DNA of 64,000 bases from positions 1 through 64,000 of the forward strand of contig QEYB01001312.1 of NCBI GenBank assembly GCA_017562135.1. Direction: 5' to 3'. The stretch's first letter is position 1; every line of letters starts with the position of its first letter. This DNA comes from Dipylidium caninum (Eukaryota > Platyhelminthes > Cestoda > Cyclophyllidea > Dipylidiidae). The notes beneath the pieces are model-generated. The model worked only from the letters and a program-made list of their open reading frames with translations. It was not told the origin of the DNA and did not search any database. A program made the translations under genes and the position numbers. Positions 11,701 through 24,706 of this stretch are shown here, one piece after another.

Positions 11701-14700
11701 GGGCAGAGGATGCGCACAAGGTGCCAGAACCAGCATTCCTCAGGCAATCGCCATCCAGCCCGTCTTCGGCAGGAGCGGAAGTGGAAAAATCGCCCACGGA
11801 AAAGGCCAGATGGTGGGCGAAACTAAACAGATGAGAAGTTGAGGAGAAGCACAAAGGAAATGGGACTGAGGCGAGTGAGAGGGAGAAATTCTCCCGATAC
11901 TCCACGCGAATATCCCTATTTGTCGTGACAGATAATAAATTACGCCGTTTCGAGGGCTGATTTCCCCTTAAATTTAAATAAACAATGCGAATGAGGACCC
12001 CTCGCGGTCCATCCGACAGCGCGCTGTTTTGAAGGCGAGCAGGGCGGATGGAGTGGGGCGGCGGAGTCGACTCATTAACGCCGCCCCGTCGGCTCATCGA
12101 CTGCAGATCAACAGAAACGAAAATAAGGGGATTTGACAGGAAAACAACCTCCAATGAAAGAGGAGGCAGAGGGGGAGGCGGCTGTGTACGCGGCACAGGT
12201 AAAGGGTGCGGCCGCCGCCGTCGTCATCGGCGTCAGCAGCGCCTCCGCCAATTAGAAGGTTTATGCGAGGCCACATTGGAGGGAGAAGGACACGGGCCGA
12301 GACTGAGGGCGTCTCTTCCTTGGCCGGGAAGAGGGTGGGGCGGGGACTGATGGGAGGAGGATGGAGTTGTCGGCTACCTCCTACTTCGCCGCTGATTTGA
12401 CTTGCACACACACACACACTGCAAGAAGTGGCCGAGGAAAGTGGGGGGTTGACTTGACTTGGACCCTGCAGGATCAACATTTCCGTACACAAATTTGGAA
12501 TGGGAACTACTTAGTGGAAGCGGGAAGGTGGAGGGAATGCGAGGCCGTCAGAGGACCAGCTCGACTTGACGTGGGATGCGGGCAGTGCAGACTTCGTGGT
12601 CCTCGACCCTCTTCGCAAGAAAGAGACGCCTGACACGTTCACGTTATAAGTCCGGAAGACTCGCCTTCACCACTTGCATTGACTAAGTGATTAAGAGGGA
12701 GATGCAAATCCGTCCTCGGCCAGCGTAAGATGCTTTTCTTTAGTGGATAGAGCTGAGATTTTCGTCCAGGTCTGCCCCGCTGACGGGTTGGGTGTCCGAA
12801 GTTGTCAGTGGGGAAGAGCGACGGTCATTGGCCCTCGAGGGCGAGTTTGGCCAAATCAGCCCGGTGAGTGGTGGAACAAGCTGGACACTCGTGTCCCCCA
12901 ACACACAACCGCCAGTGAGCCAGCTGGGGACGCAGCAATGAGGTCTTTTTCCCAGCCCAAACAGGAGCCTGGATGAAATCGGATGGGCATGATTGGAGGC
13001 ATCGAGTCCTTGGCCCGGGTTCTCGGACAATGACTTAATTGGCCAGAAATGGGAATTTTCGGCGTCCCCTTCGTCGAGACGTGCCTGGCACTCAAAAATG
13101 CGGTCCCGAGTGGACGGAGTGGCACGAAGAGACCTGAGTTTTAGACCGAAGGGGCGCAGGACGAGGGAAAGGCAAGAGACTGTCAAAATGACACAGCGGA
13201 GGAACGGGAAATTGCGGAGGCAGCAACCGATCCTGGCAGACGCAAAATGATGAGTCAAACAGCGGAGGTGGACGGGGATTCTCGTAGCTGGGAGAATCCG
13301 CCGAAAAATTTGCCCACCCGACCCAATTTAGACACCGTGTGTAAAACACAAATGCCTGTGAATTTCCCTTGAGCTTTGAGTTCCACAAACAAAGGCAGGC
13401 GGGGGGCGGGTGGGGTGGGGTGGGAAGAGGAGGCGGCAGGGGCGGGAGAGGGGCGGAGGGAGGAGGGAGCGGTAGCGGGCTTGGGAGTGGAGTTAATGGC
13501 CTGGGAGGGGAATCGGCGCACGCTTACAGAAACTACGTCCACGAGGAGGGATATTGGGATTCCCACAAACCCAAAAGCGGATATTAGAGGCGGATACGGA
13601 ACTGTGGAGCGCGGAGATAAATTGGCCCATTCGGCCACGTCCGAGGGCCTTCTCCTCCCATTCAAATGGCGAGGAGGAGCGCGGGAAGGGGAAGACACAC
13701 CAAGACTTTCCATGAATGAGAACCGAGGCGCTGTCCACGAGAAGACCGGAGATCCGATGCCGAGTGGGGAGGGCAAAGTCCACCAGAATGTGGTGAAAGT
13801 GGGCGAATTGCGCGGAAATAGCGAGACATCACGTTAAAGCAGACGAGAAAGGGAAGACTGGTTGATTTGGAGAAAGACATCTTGCCAAAAAGGACGGAAT
13901 GATAGAACAACAATTTGAAGGGGCAAGTGATTAAGGAGGAAAAGGCAAGAAAACTGCAAGTGCGAGGGCAGGAGGCGGTGGGTGGTTGTGAGGACGTGCG
14001 ACGAATGGGCGAATGTTGTAGGTAGGACGCGTGCGACAAGTCGACATCGCTCGTCCACACGAAGGCGGAGTCCGACCACAGGACGATATGCAATGGAAGC
14101 ACTTCCTCTCACATGAGGGAGGCACTCGCCTGTCGGTCGCGTCTACACGCGTTGACGAGGGGGCAAACGACCAGAATCAGTCCAGTGTGTTGACACTTAA
14201 TGAGCTCAACTCTGTGTCCCGGGGCTGCAAGAACTCCCGATCCGACGGCCAGACGAGAGGGTGGGTGGGGATGGATGTGGTCGAGTTGGCAGCCGGATTT
14301 CTAGAGTCGCGCATTGCCCCCCGCTTGGGGCGAAACGGACAATGAGATGTCGCAAAAAAGGCAAAACCCGCCTCCCACGCAATCAGCTAAGCGGATGAGC
14401 TGGGAGGAGAAGAAAGAGGCTTCAAAAAACATCCGCCCGGCAGGATTGCTTGGCTGCAAGATTACCATATGACAAGGAAAGTGCTAGAGGAGGAAACATC
14501 AATCATGGGCGGGAGGGAGTTAAGTCGCTTCATGAAGGAGAGAAAAAGAGCCTCTGACAGGAAAACAGCCACGCACTAAACACGGCCATGGCCAAGGAAT
14601 GCCAATTGAGAGAGTCGCCGTGAGAGCAGAACAAACTTCGGCTCTCAAGCGGAATGTAGAGCGAAGCAGGTGGCACCGCCAAAACAAAGTGCAGAAAAAC

Positions 14701-17700
14701 CAAAGGTTTTCACCAAGCCTGGAAGGACCTCCCTTCGAGTCGGAGAAACGACCCGAAGAGAGGCGGACAAGGAGGGTAGACACAGGTTTCCTCTAAACCA
14801 TTTATCTGCCTTGTAACAAGTGAAAACGGCTTAATAAATCCCCGTTAAGCGCAGTTTAGGAGGTGAGGAAGAGGCACCTTAGCAAACCAGGCTTGAGTCG
14901 CAGTGGACGAAGAGAAGATGGCTCCAATGCTCTTCAGCGTCAGTCGTGCGAGGTAGACGGAGGCGGGTCCCAGCAATTTGTCGGCGTCGGGACGCGCCTG
15001 AAAGGTGGGAAGGTCGCGCAGTTGTCGACGAATCTGCGCCATCGCGCCGTACAGGGTCACGCCGTAGACCGTTGTCATGACCGATTGTTTCACCACGCGG
15101 CGCTCCACTGAACCCTCGAGCGCAGCCGCCACCTCCAGACCCGCCGCGGCGTCTGCGCTACGCTGGGCCTCCACCTGAAATCGGTCAATGCGGTGAGTTC
15201 ACACGCGCTTGGGAATACTGGCACGGTCCACTCGTGCTACTTACAAGTCATCAGTAGTGTCGCGTTCGTTCGAATTTGGAATGGCCTGCGACAGCAAAGT
15301 CTAAATGAAAGGGCTTCCACACCATGCAACGCTTAGGGGTAGGTGTGATACGTTTGAGTGTAACCTTAGTTTTAGACTCAACAGGCCCTCGTCAGGGGTG
15401 ATTACCACGTTGACACAGTGGCGCTGATGCGAGAGGCGAAGTGAGTACACCGCCAATAAAGGGAATCGTCTGGGCAAAACGCACCACTTCAGTGACATCG
15501 CTGTAGACATCGCGAGGGCGTTGGCAGTCCTCCAAACTGACCGAGACGGCGCCGCGCTCGTCGCGTCCCATGGCGGCGTAGTGCTGCAGGCCGTTGCACG
15601 AGCCGTCCTGATGCACCGGGAAGTGGTTGACGTAGGCGCGCGGTGAGGCGGGGTGGCGCAGCGCGGCCGTCAGCTCCAGACAACAGGCCAGCGTCTGCCA
15701 CGGCTCGTCCTGCTCGCGCCACCATCCTCGGCCCTAAAGGGGAGTCCGAGAAGACGAATGAGGGCTTGAAGTGAGCTGGCTGCAGGAGAAAGACCGCGAA
15801 GGGGTAAGTGGACACCGCCTAAACGGCGGAAAGCTCGGGCGCAGAGGATGCTGAAAATGACCATCTCGTCTTTCCCCCCTCGCCACGATTTTCTCACTTC
15901 GAAGGAGACGAACGCCAGGAGCGCCTCGCGTCACACACGTTGGCGAGCAAGCGGCTCAGGACCACCTCGATTGAGTCGGTGCACAAGCCTGGAAGCGAGA
16001 AGCGTGCAGCCCTGTGCCACACCGCGTCCACAATGTCCACGAGACGGTCTTCCAATCAGTTCACTCGCTCAACTCTCAGGAGCCTGTTCTTCAGGGCGAG
16101 AAAGGGGTCGAGAGCATGTGAATTAGGCTGCATTTGGCCGGGAAATAGCCAGAATTATTCCCTGACTCTTTTACACCGCCTCGCCTCGTTCAAGGAGCAC
16201 GCTCCAGAGGGCGGAGGCTTTGCACTTGGCGGACACCGGGGGAAAAGTGGGAGGTGAGCCAAGAAATCGCATGATGTCACCGGGTGAAAGGGCGGTGGAG
16301 GGGGGAGTGGCGGACTCACGTCGAAGGGCCTCTCGGCGGAGTCCACGACCTCGTCCAAAATGCTGTCCGTGTAGGCCTCCCGTTCGTCGTTGGAGGAGCT
16401 GCAAGGGGGCAGAGGGGAAGCACAGACGCGCGGATTAATTCTGCGTCCGAAACCCAATTGTCTTGCGCCACTGGTGACGAAGAAATTCTTGCGGAGTCTG
16501 CAAGCTAGCACAACGTCTAATGGCCCTTCCGCAGCGAGGGCAACCAGCAGGGTGAAACCACCTCAATACCAGGAAGGTTTCCCCACTGCGGATGAGCGGA
16601 GGGACCGCCGCTCATCCGCAAATTGACGACCCCTTGTGGGTAAATTCAGGCAAATTGGAGGAGCGAGTTCAACGTGGAAGTATTTTTAAACAGAATGGGG
16701 AGGAGGCTTTCGTCTAGGAGGCGGGGAGAAGTGTCAGAAAGCCCTCAAACTGGCCACACCGAAAGGAGGAGGAGGCTTCATTGCCCAGCCTCAGGGATTG
16801 GCCGGAATCGCTTCTCGCAGGAGGCCTTCTTTGCGACTGCGGTTCGTGCGGAGGTCCCGCAGGGGTGCAACAAAGTCGCCATCGCAAATGGACTGAAGAG
16901 AGAGTGTCCCTCCGTCTCACGGGTTGGCAACGAGGGCCGAGTGGGTCGGAGACGAGGTGAACGCCTCATCGTCGCGGCAGCAGTGACTCGCTCAGCCATC
17001 GAGACTGGGAAGCGGCCCTGCGGCTCCATCGTGGACCGCCTGGCGGTCAAATGGAGGCGATTTTGCCAACTTTATAAGCTAACTGAGAAGGCCCTGGCGA
17101 GGGTTTTCCGTCGTCCCGGAGAGGCCTCCAGGGGGCGCCAAAGTATGGAGGCGGCGCCCAGGAGCAGTTGAGCTTGAGCCGTCCTCCCCCCCGCCGCAGT
17201 GGCTCTCATTAGAGACGCGATCAGTCGACCAACAACATACCGTTTGACCTTCCCGGTGAGGTTGGCCAGGTGGATTTTGAGCCAACGAAGTCCGTTTTCA
17301 CCTAGCGGCAGTCCCTTAGCGAAGACGATGAGACCTCGTGCCACATCACTGCCTATGGGGAGAGAAGGGAGAGGAAAAGAAGAAGCCAATTCCCTTCCCG
17401 TCCGTTAAGACAAGGGGAAACGAGTGAAACCCTAACAACTACACGATCACACCAATCACGGACGATCGGGGCTCAGGGCCTCAGCAGGCGGAGCGCTGAG
17501 TGGATGGATTGAAAAGAGACACTCGTCTGCCGCCGCCGCCACCGCCTCCCCCGCCCCTCCCTCCCCCTTCACGCCACGCACGCCGTCGAGGGCAGCATGA
17601 CAAAATGAGAGATGGGCAAGTGGGAAAGTTACATGGGAGAAGGAACACAAGTGTGACAACCCTCTCCTCTTCTGACAACCGAAATGTCCTTCGAGAAGAG

Positions 17701-20700
17701 CAGCCGCCTTCATCAACGGGCGGAGGAGGGAAGATGTCAACTGCACCGAGGAAGAGGGCTGAGAGGCGTGGAGAATACACTAAAATGCTCTATTTCTGCT
17801 TCCCCTTCAGACACGGCTACACACGCACACACACATACAAACAAAATCCCCCGAATAATAAATAAATACCGCCAAGGTAATGTCAAAAGGCGCCAACGGC
17901 TTGCGTGACAGCGCGCCTAATCGCTGGCGACCTGTCACACGCCACCGGCTCCGCCCCACCTCCGTCCGGCCTCTTTTATGACTGGCGGCAAGATTATTTA
18001 CTGGGGCGAAAAAATGCAAAAGTGGAAGGTGTGAACACAGACTAAAGGCCGACGAGAAGAGTGGAGGTCTTTTCAACTCAAAAAAGCGTTCCTTTGTGGC
18101 AGTGGAAAGGACAAAACATCCTGAGGCGAAAGAACGCTATAGATCCTGTTTTTTTCTACATCGAAACAACAACCTTCACCACCAGGCTGAATTGAGAGAC
18201 TAGACTGTATCGGAGCCCCTGTCTGCCAACGTAAAATTTATACTAAATACTTTGTTGGACCCGGTGATTTCCACCCGTCGCCGTCAAAGTTGCCCGCCAC
18301 AAGGTTCAAGCTTTAATCAGGTGAAGTTTAGGATGGAGAGCAGCTTCTATCATGCAAAGGTTTTTTTGATTTTACGGTGAAATACGATCTGAGAGTATTT
18401 TCAGTGGACGGGTCATGTCCAGAGAAGAGAAGGGCGTTTGGCCGCCCCCGATGAGGTACAGCTGCTCTCAACGGGGAGAAGATTGCCGATTGCAATCAAG
18501 TCCCTCGACAAATGCCGTGGTGACAACGCCATGGAGGGCCAGGAAGACAAATGAGCCTCGAAGCGAATGAGTTATGAAGAAAGGCGCTCTTTAAGGCAAT
18601 TGGGACCACCCGTTAGGTAAATGGAGAAAAGGAAAACATGTAGTTGATCGACGATCTAGTTAAAATTGGTGATTAAAATAGATAAACGCTTGAAAAAGTT
18701 CCCAGAAATTAGATCGGTCTTTTTTCCCCACTTTGTGCCAATTTTAATCGGCAACTCACGACAGCCAACACCAAAATAACCACCCTACTTATATGGAAAT
18801 AAGTAAATGGTCTGCCGACTAAAAGAAAACATGGAAGGACCTTGACTACCACTCAATTTTAGCAGTGCAAGTAAGACAGGAAGAAGTAAGGCTAAACACC
18901 ACCTCCAGACGAGTTATTTAAGAGAGCCTCACCCATATGATGGAAGTGGGGTGGACAGGGATACACACGACCACGGAAATCCATGCTGTGTGGGAACCAA
19001 AACACCTTGTCCCGGTACTAAAAAGAGGAAGAAGGACAAACATGTGACTGGAGTTGCCCCGGCCACTCCAAACGCATACATTCAACCCACCTGGTTGGCT
19101 ATCGATAGCCGGTACATCTCAGTTGCCCACAGGGACCGAGTCTCATTGTGCATCTTACGAATGTTGTTGGCTTGGCGGTAGGCAGCAAAACGTTCTTCGC
19201 GCGAAGCGTCACTAAAGATGAAAGAGAAGGAGAGGGGGAGGACCGTACATTTCACCGAAGTTGTGAATACCTGTCAATCCTTTGCGTGGGCATGGGGGGA
19301 AGGGATCTGGTCTCAGGCAAGCTCAGATTTTTGTCTCCGCCCTTCCGTGCGACGCGCAGCATCGCCTCCAAGATCTGCGAAACAGAAGAGCAGATGGACT
19401 CAGTCTGCATTGCCCGCTGGCTCGGGGGAGAAAACATCACACAAACTACCGGCTTGTTGACCTTCCACGGACAGGCAGCAAGAGCGTTCAACGAGTCGAA
19501 CACGTGGTGGATCCTCGAGTTGTCGAAATCCAATCATCGTTGGTGGATGCGTCGCCGCCGGGGTAGTAGGTCGTCTTGCGAATGAAACGCGTCGCTTCAC
19601 CTTGCGGAGACCAGCGAAATACGGTGAACTAACTATGCCCAACGACGCACCAATCATCCGCAGATAGTGTTTTGGGGAGCACTTAGAGTATTTCCAGATT
19701 CCACTGAAATTTGGCGTCTACATGCACTGTTGAGCAACACCCTGTTCATCCCCAAAGACACCCTGTCTCGGCATGAACCATTGGGAAAAGTAAATAATGA
19801 CATCACAATTCGCAGTGCCTAAGCGAGCTGCAAGCAGGGAGGAGCAAGGAAGGAAAGTTCAAACTTCTGCTGGCGAGACTATACTCATGAAAACACAACA
19901 GTCCTGACTTTTCAGCAAGGTCATGAGAGTTATTATGCGAAAGGCAAAGCAAATTAAGGTTCCAATGGCAACACAAAATTTGGTTGATTGAAGGTGACTC
20001 CCGTTCAGTCAGATTCACATTACACAAGGAATGACCGAGGTGCGGATAGAAAATGGCATCGCGAAAACTATAACCGATGTGAAGCTGTAGACTAAGTCAG
20101 GGGCAAAAAAGGGCCACATCGACATAAAAAAAAGCCGACAGTCCATTAATACCGGCGAACGCTCCACTAAATCGTCTACTGGAGTGTCGGCGAACATGAA
20201 AGTCTCAACGAGATGGGCTTTTTCATGAACAGCCAAGAAAAAAACATAGATGAGTGCACAACTGGAAATTCTGATGCGGTCATGTGGGTGGCGAATCTCA
20301 TTTAGAATGCTCTCCAAATGGTAATGGCTAAAACATGAGGGGGAGGAGGAGGTTGACTAAAGAACACGGTAAAGTTTTTAGTGAATTAGGAAGAGGCTCC
20401 TAAAATGCTGTATGGAAGGAGGAAGGATCAAATGAAATAGTTGAATAGCGAGGATTATTTGCATCACTGCCGCATCCGCAGTGGGCGTGACTTCGCTCTA
20501 CTGTGATGGACTAAACAGAAGGATGAAGAAACGAAGTCGAGCGCCAAATGAGGCCTCTTTGTGTTTCTGCTGCTTATGTTAGTGCAGCGAAACTTCTTTT
20601 TGCTTACTGGATGAGAGCAGATAGCCCGCATGTTTGGTGTCAGTCCACGGGAGGGGTGGACACAGCATCGGAAGTTCCGTGGGCTCGAAGACTAAGGAGG

Positions 20701-23700
20701 CGTGACGCCCGCTGGCGCGGTACCATTTTAGCAGAGTTGGATGCACCTGAAGTGGGAAACAAATATGGCTTGAATAAAACTATTGCAATGCCAATCACAA
20801 ATCATTCAAATAAAACGTGCTACTCATAATTATAGAAGTAGAAATTATATTAGCAACCCACCCTGATTTCGTAACGTGTCTCACTAGGATTTTCAGACGT
20901 GACTTCGAATAGAACGGAAGCCTCTTGCCGACGCACCTCTGGGGAGTTGTGCAAACGAATTGGATTAGTGTCAAAAGTAAGGTGGTCGTAAAGAATGCGA
21001 TATAACTCCTCCCCCACCATCAGACGAATGCGGCTGTTCCACTTTGGCCATTCCGGATCCTGAAGACGGCGGCAGTGAAAATGACACATGAAAAGTAAAG
21101 CAAAGTGCACTTAAGTGACATACCAAACTAATGCCGCTCTCAGCGTTCATTTGCAGGGCACGTAACCACATCTCTCGAAAATGCTCAATGTTTCGTGTAG
21201 GAGACACAAACATCTCGGCGTAGGCCTTGTACACTTTGGTCAGCTAAAAGGAGGAGGTCAGATTTCACATCACACTGCTAACACCGAATCCCGTGGAACC
21301 ACGTTTCCACCGACGGCGTTGCACTTGCCTCGTCGATAATCCCGGCATTCTGTTTGCGCCACATCAAACACGCCGATTCAACGCGTTCTCCCAAACGGAG
21401 TAGGAAAAGGGTCTGGTTGACATACTGCAACTCGGAGTCAGTAACGATTGTGTTGATAGACTGAGGAAAAAGATTAACAAGATTATAAGGGATCCACAAC
21501 TCAGTAAGATTTAGTCCATTGAATAGAATGACAGAAGACAAGAAAGTGGAACAAGTTACTCGCTCCAAAAAAGGAAACCATGAATGGACGGCAGTGGGTT
21601 CGGGGACCCAGGCCGACTTTATCCGCGGGGCGCACTCCTGGCCATCTACGATTTTTCCCTTACAAGCAGCAGAGGCTTTCAACTACCTCACAAGATTGAC
21701 GTTTGGAGTATGGGAAATAAAACCTCACCTCAATCATCAGATCCACGTAGGACTTTTTCGGGAGGATTTTGAGAAAGGGATAAGCCGTTATGCGGCCCTC
21801 TGGAAGGGGAAAGAAAATTAAGCCAATGGTGAGTATCGCATGCCTTTGGAATGCATTTCCCCCCAAAACATGGGACTTACGTGCGTGGGCAATTTTGAGC
21901 CGTCTCAGAGTCGCCTCGAAGGCTGAGGTAAGTTGTCGCCGCCAGTTCGTATTCTGCTCTGTTTCCAATGCTTTCTTCTATTATTAAAAAATCACACTAC
22001 TATGAAATAATGAAATAGAAGGCAGACTATAAGTAGACTAGTCAAGTCGAAGGACGATAACGCAAGTGACCAAACATAAAAACTTTTATAAGGACGGTAG
22101 CTGCTGATGCCGGCAGAAGCACCTACGATTTGAGCAGTATGGTCTTGACTTTGAGCGCTGTCAGGAGAGTGGGTGGCAGCCTTGGCACTCTGCGGCGTTC
22201 GCTTGAGCATCTCCTCAAAGAACGGTAGTGCAGGAGGAATTGAAATTTTCCCCAGAGACTCCAAGCGCAGCTGCTCCTGAAAAGCCTCCAACATGGCCTG
22301 GGGGCTTGGAAAGACTTCGGAGAATATGTTTGTCTGCGACAACTAGAAAGGATTGTCAATTTACGCGAGTGTACTATCTCCCCCGCATAGCTGGCCCCAC
22401 GCTACTGGAAAATTTTGATGGAATGGCACGTAAACGCCCGTCAAACGTGGCTAAATTTACCACTACATTTTTGGTATAATTATAATTAATATTAATTAGT
22501 CATCAAGAATACTTCTACGGATTGAGCAGAATCGACAAGCCAAAATGTTTAAAACAATACGATAATTTTTTCTCATTCTGTACACAAAAATGCATTAGGA
22601 GATAATTTTCAGAAGCAAATTTCGCTTGATTAATATTTATCAAGATAGGAGATGAGCACATTAAGTGGTAAGAGGTAGTTAAACAAGAAAACACTTCTGC
22701 CCAAAATCATGAAAAACCACTACAAAACATCTTGAATGAGTGAATTACCCTGGTAAAATAAAGCTTTCAGCGCGTAGTAGTTAAATTCGATGATTTTAAC
22801 AGAGTATAGCAGAAGAGGAACTCACATGTGTTCTGTTGAGAACGGAAGTAACGCGTTCGGTAATTTTCCGAGTTCTGTTGTCTTGAAGCGTAGTAGGCTG
22901 AGACACATGAAAAGTTAGACTAGGCAGCTTTTCCGGAGTTGCAAAGAGAAGAGCTGTGAGGATTTTTACAAGCGAATGCCGCAGTCGTGGATATTTTAGC
23001 AGACCCTCATAGATGTTGATGCCCTAATTATGAGAGTATGAATTATGACGAACCCACATTATCTTCAGCTAAGGCGATAATTTTGGTCACCTCTGATTCA
23101 ACGTACGAGTGAAGAACACGCTCTTCGGTGGAAAGCTTTTGATTAAGGGCCGTCGAGAACGGTTTTGCGGTTAATGATCTATGAAGTAATCCACCGAGGC
23201 ATTCGAGAGAGGCCATGCATATATTGAAAGTCGGCAATATTCCGTCTTCTCTAAGCCATACCAGTGTCCTTTCCAAAGCTATCCAATCATCCTGTTATAA
23301 ATGAAAAGGTATAATTCTAAGGATTAAAACGGCATAAAGTGTACAAAGCTTACGCGAGAGGCGAAATGTCGGCAAATAAGTTCGTAGACACAGTCGGATA
23401 AAATAACGTTACCCTTCTCCAGATTCTTAATGTTTCGAGAATCCTTGCGGCGATTACTCAAACATTTAAGCATTTGGGATTTCTACAAAAGAGGGAGTTT
23501 AGAATAATCAGTTCCAAAAATTAGACCCGAATACCTCCGCGGTTTGCAGACAGGCGTCCGTATAGGCTTCAAAAGACTCATTTTGGGTATAGATTCGAGC
23601 GAGAATTGTGCTAAGTTCCAAAATTCCGCAATCGGGTTGAGAGGACATATGGTCAATTGCCTCCGGAAAATTCAGTGAAAGGAAAGAACGATACTTCAAT

Positions 23701-23918
23701 ATGAGTTTACGCTGCGATGGGAAAAGACGAATTTGTGGAATACAGTCAATCTGCTTTAGCAGTCTGGTTGCTACAATCTGGTCCCCGACGTCATTCAGTG
23801 GTTTTTTAGGTAACTGCTTCGTGACATTTTCACATATTTGAACTAAAGGAGTTAAATTATCTAATTAGGCGTTACTATGGTGACGACGAAGACGCAGGTC
23901 GAGCATAAATTTTTGCAT
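8786..23918 (-). CDS. POLRMT: Mitochondrial DNA-directed RNA polymerase (21 exons seen; 3' end missing)
   Basis: T7-like single-subunit polymerase that transcribes mitochondrial DNA. Exons, 5' to 3': 23918-23876, 23842-23535, 23482-23354, 23291-23058, 23023-22826, 22342-22127, 21977-21881, 21799-21729, 21460-21329, 21243-21124, 21059-20862, 20746-20608, 19600-19450, 19374-19256, 19211-19091, 19017-18933, 17352-17241, 16398-16320, 15733-15485, 15174-14878, 9190-8786. Phases agree except inside 19600-19450, which is one base short. The start is ATG 23918, with an in-frame stop upstream and an Arg-rich, presequence-like N-terminus. Exons 3-4 resemble the PPR region. Then come [14 protein letters not shown], motif [15 protein letters not shown] (Asp codon 15605-15607), motif [11 protein letters not shown], and [11 protein letters not shown] with motif [10 protein letters not shown] (Asp codon 8828-8830). 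About 1168 residues are seen; human POLRMT is about 1230, so only the C-terminal segment is missing. Confidence 0.93.
9200..9222. repeat. GA microsatellite in POLRMT intron
   Basis: A run of AG units directly beside the acceptor of the 9190-8786 exon. On the coding strand it reads as CT units and so forms the polypyrimidine tract of that splice acceptor. Changes in its length could affect splicing; this last point is inference. Confidence 0.8.
10428..11331 (-). repeat. Interspersed repeat family 1, copy 2 (inverted)
   Basis: Reverse-complement match to 2320-3284, with the same end points but a shorter length (904 against 965 bases) because of indels and shorter pentamer arrays. It lies in the 5.7 kb intron between POLRMT exons 14878 and 9190. 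Copies 1 and 2 face each other across about 7.1 kb that contains POLRMT exon 9190-8786. The translated frames shift register relative to copy 1, which argues against a conserved protein. Confidence 0.85.
12405..12419. repeat. CA microsatellite
   Basis: A short run of CA units within the large POLRMT intron. Nothing else of note was seen in the intron between 11332 and 14877, apart from GC-rich DNA and a purine-rich G-rich tract at about 13395-13480. Confidence 0.8.
16587..16620. repeat. Perfect 13-bp hairpin
   Basis: The arms TGCGGATGAGCGG (16587-16599) and CCGCTCATCCGCA (16608-16620) are exact inverse complements around an 8-base loop. The site lies in the 842-nt POLRMT intron between exons 17241 and 16398. 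The right arm plus AATTG also occurs at 40-57 of the window. Confidence 0.85.
21327..21328 (-). other. GC-type (non-GT) 5' splice site of POLRMT
   Basis: The exon 21460-21329 ends in GAG and is followed by GCAAGT on the minus strand, which matches the usual context of rare GC-AG introns. Using this site keeps the reading frame and joins IIDE to [12 protein letters not shown], in line with the family alignment. No GT donor nearby does the same. Confidence 0.75.
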
Positions 23919-24706
23919 TTGTTGACGTCAATCAGCATACGGAGTAAAAACGTGAGAATGTGCAATCGGATTAAAAAGTGTAAGTGGCCTTTACAATAGA
24001 GCTGCGCCGTACAATAAGTTGCATATGTGGGCGAATTTATACATGACGCAAGATATATATTGTGATGAAATCAGTTCACGCACGCTTAAAATTTAATAAT
24101 AGGATTCATAATCACATTGCTTAGGAGTGACTAATCGATCGATTATTTATTCGCATAATTATGTTATTTTCCAAAACATTAGCAATGTAATTACAAAATT
24201 ACTATTGGAGCTAAGTACTCATATAAGAGATACATAAGGGAGTTGAAGCCGCTTGAATGTAAAAACTGGGTTAGGCCGACCACCATTAGGTAACGAAAGG
24301 GCAATACCTTGGCCCTGCCTATTCCTAATTAAAATCGCGACACTAACAACATAGGAGCCACGTTGGCCACATATAATTTATTGAAACGAGTTTTATGGGC
24401 AATTTTGTACATTAGAGGTCACAGTCGGAGTTGTCACTTTGATTGGCACATGTTATGTCGTATGTTTAGTAGCGCATTAAATCGACGCCAAGGAGGCTAT
24501 TTTTGGAAGTTAAATGTTTGTAAAATCAAACTATCATTTTTCGCATTCATTTCGAGCCAAAAATTAGCTCTATCTTTTACTTTGTTATAAAAACAAACTC
24601 AGCATTAGTAATGGTGTCCTTCAGCTGAAAAGAGTTTATATTAACTTAAGTCTTTAGGCCTTTTGTTTAAGTCATCACTTTACCTTACGTTTTACGTGTA
24701 TGCAAT
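23919..24706. promoter_or_regulatory. Divergent intergenic region between POLRMT and eIF4A
   Basis: The minus-strand POLRMT start (23918) and the plus-strand eIF4A start (best candidate 24707) lie head to head, less than 0.8 kb apart. The interval is AT-rich and must hold both promoters and 5' untranslated regions. I cannot point to a specific motif. An alternative first eIF4A exon, ATG at 24455 with the donor GTATGT at 24460, also lies here. Confidence 0.5.

Noticed and set aside
16674..17171. 165-codon plus-strand frame
   Set aside because: It is antisense to POLRMT, spanning an intron and the end of exon 17352-17241; codon content reflects GC richness.
20015..20317. 100-codon minus-strand frame inside POLRMT
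   Set aside because: It lies in the 1 kb intron between exons 20608 and 19600, and the flanking exons join well in the family alignment without it.
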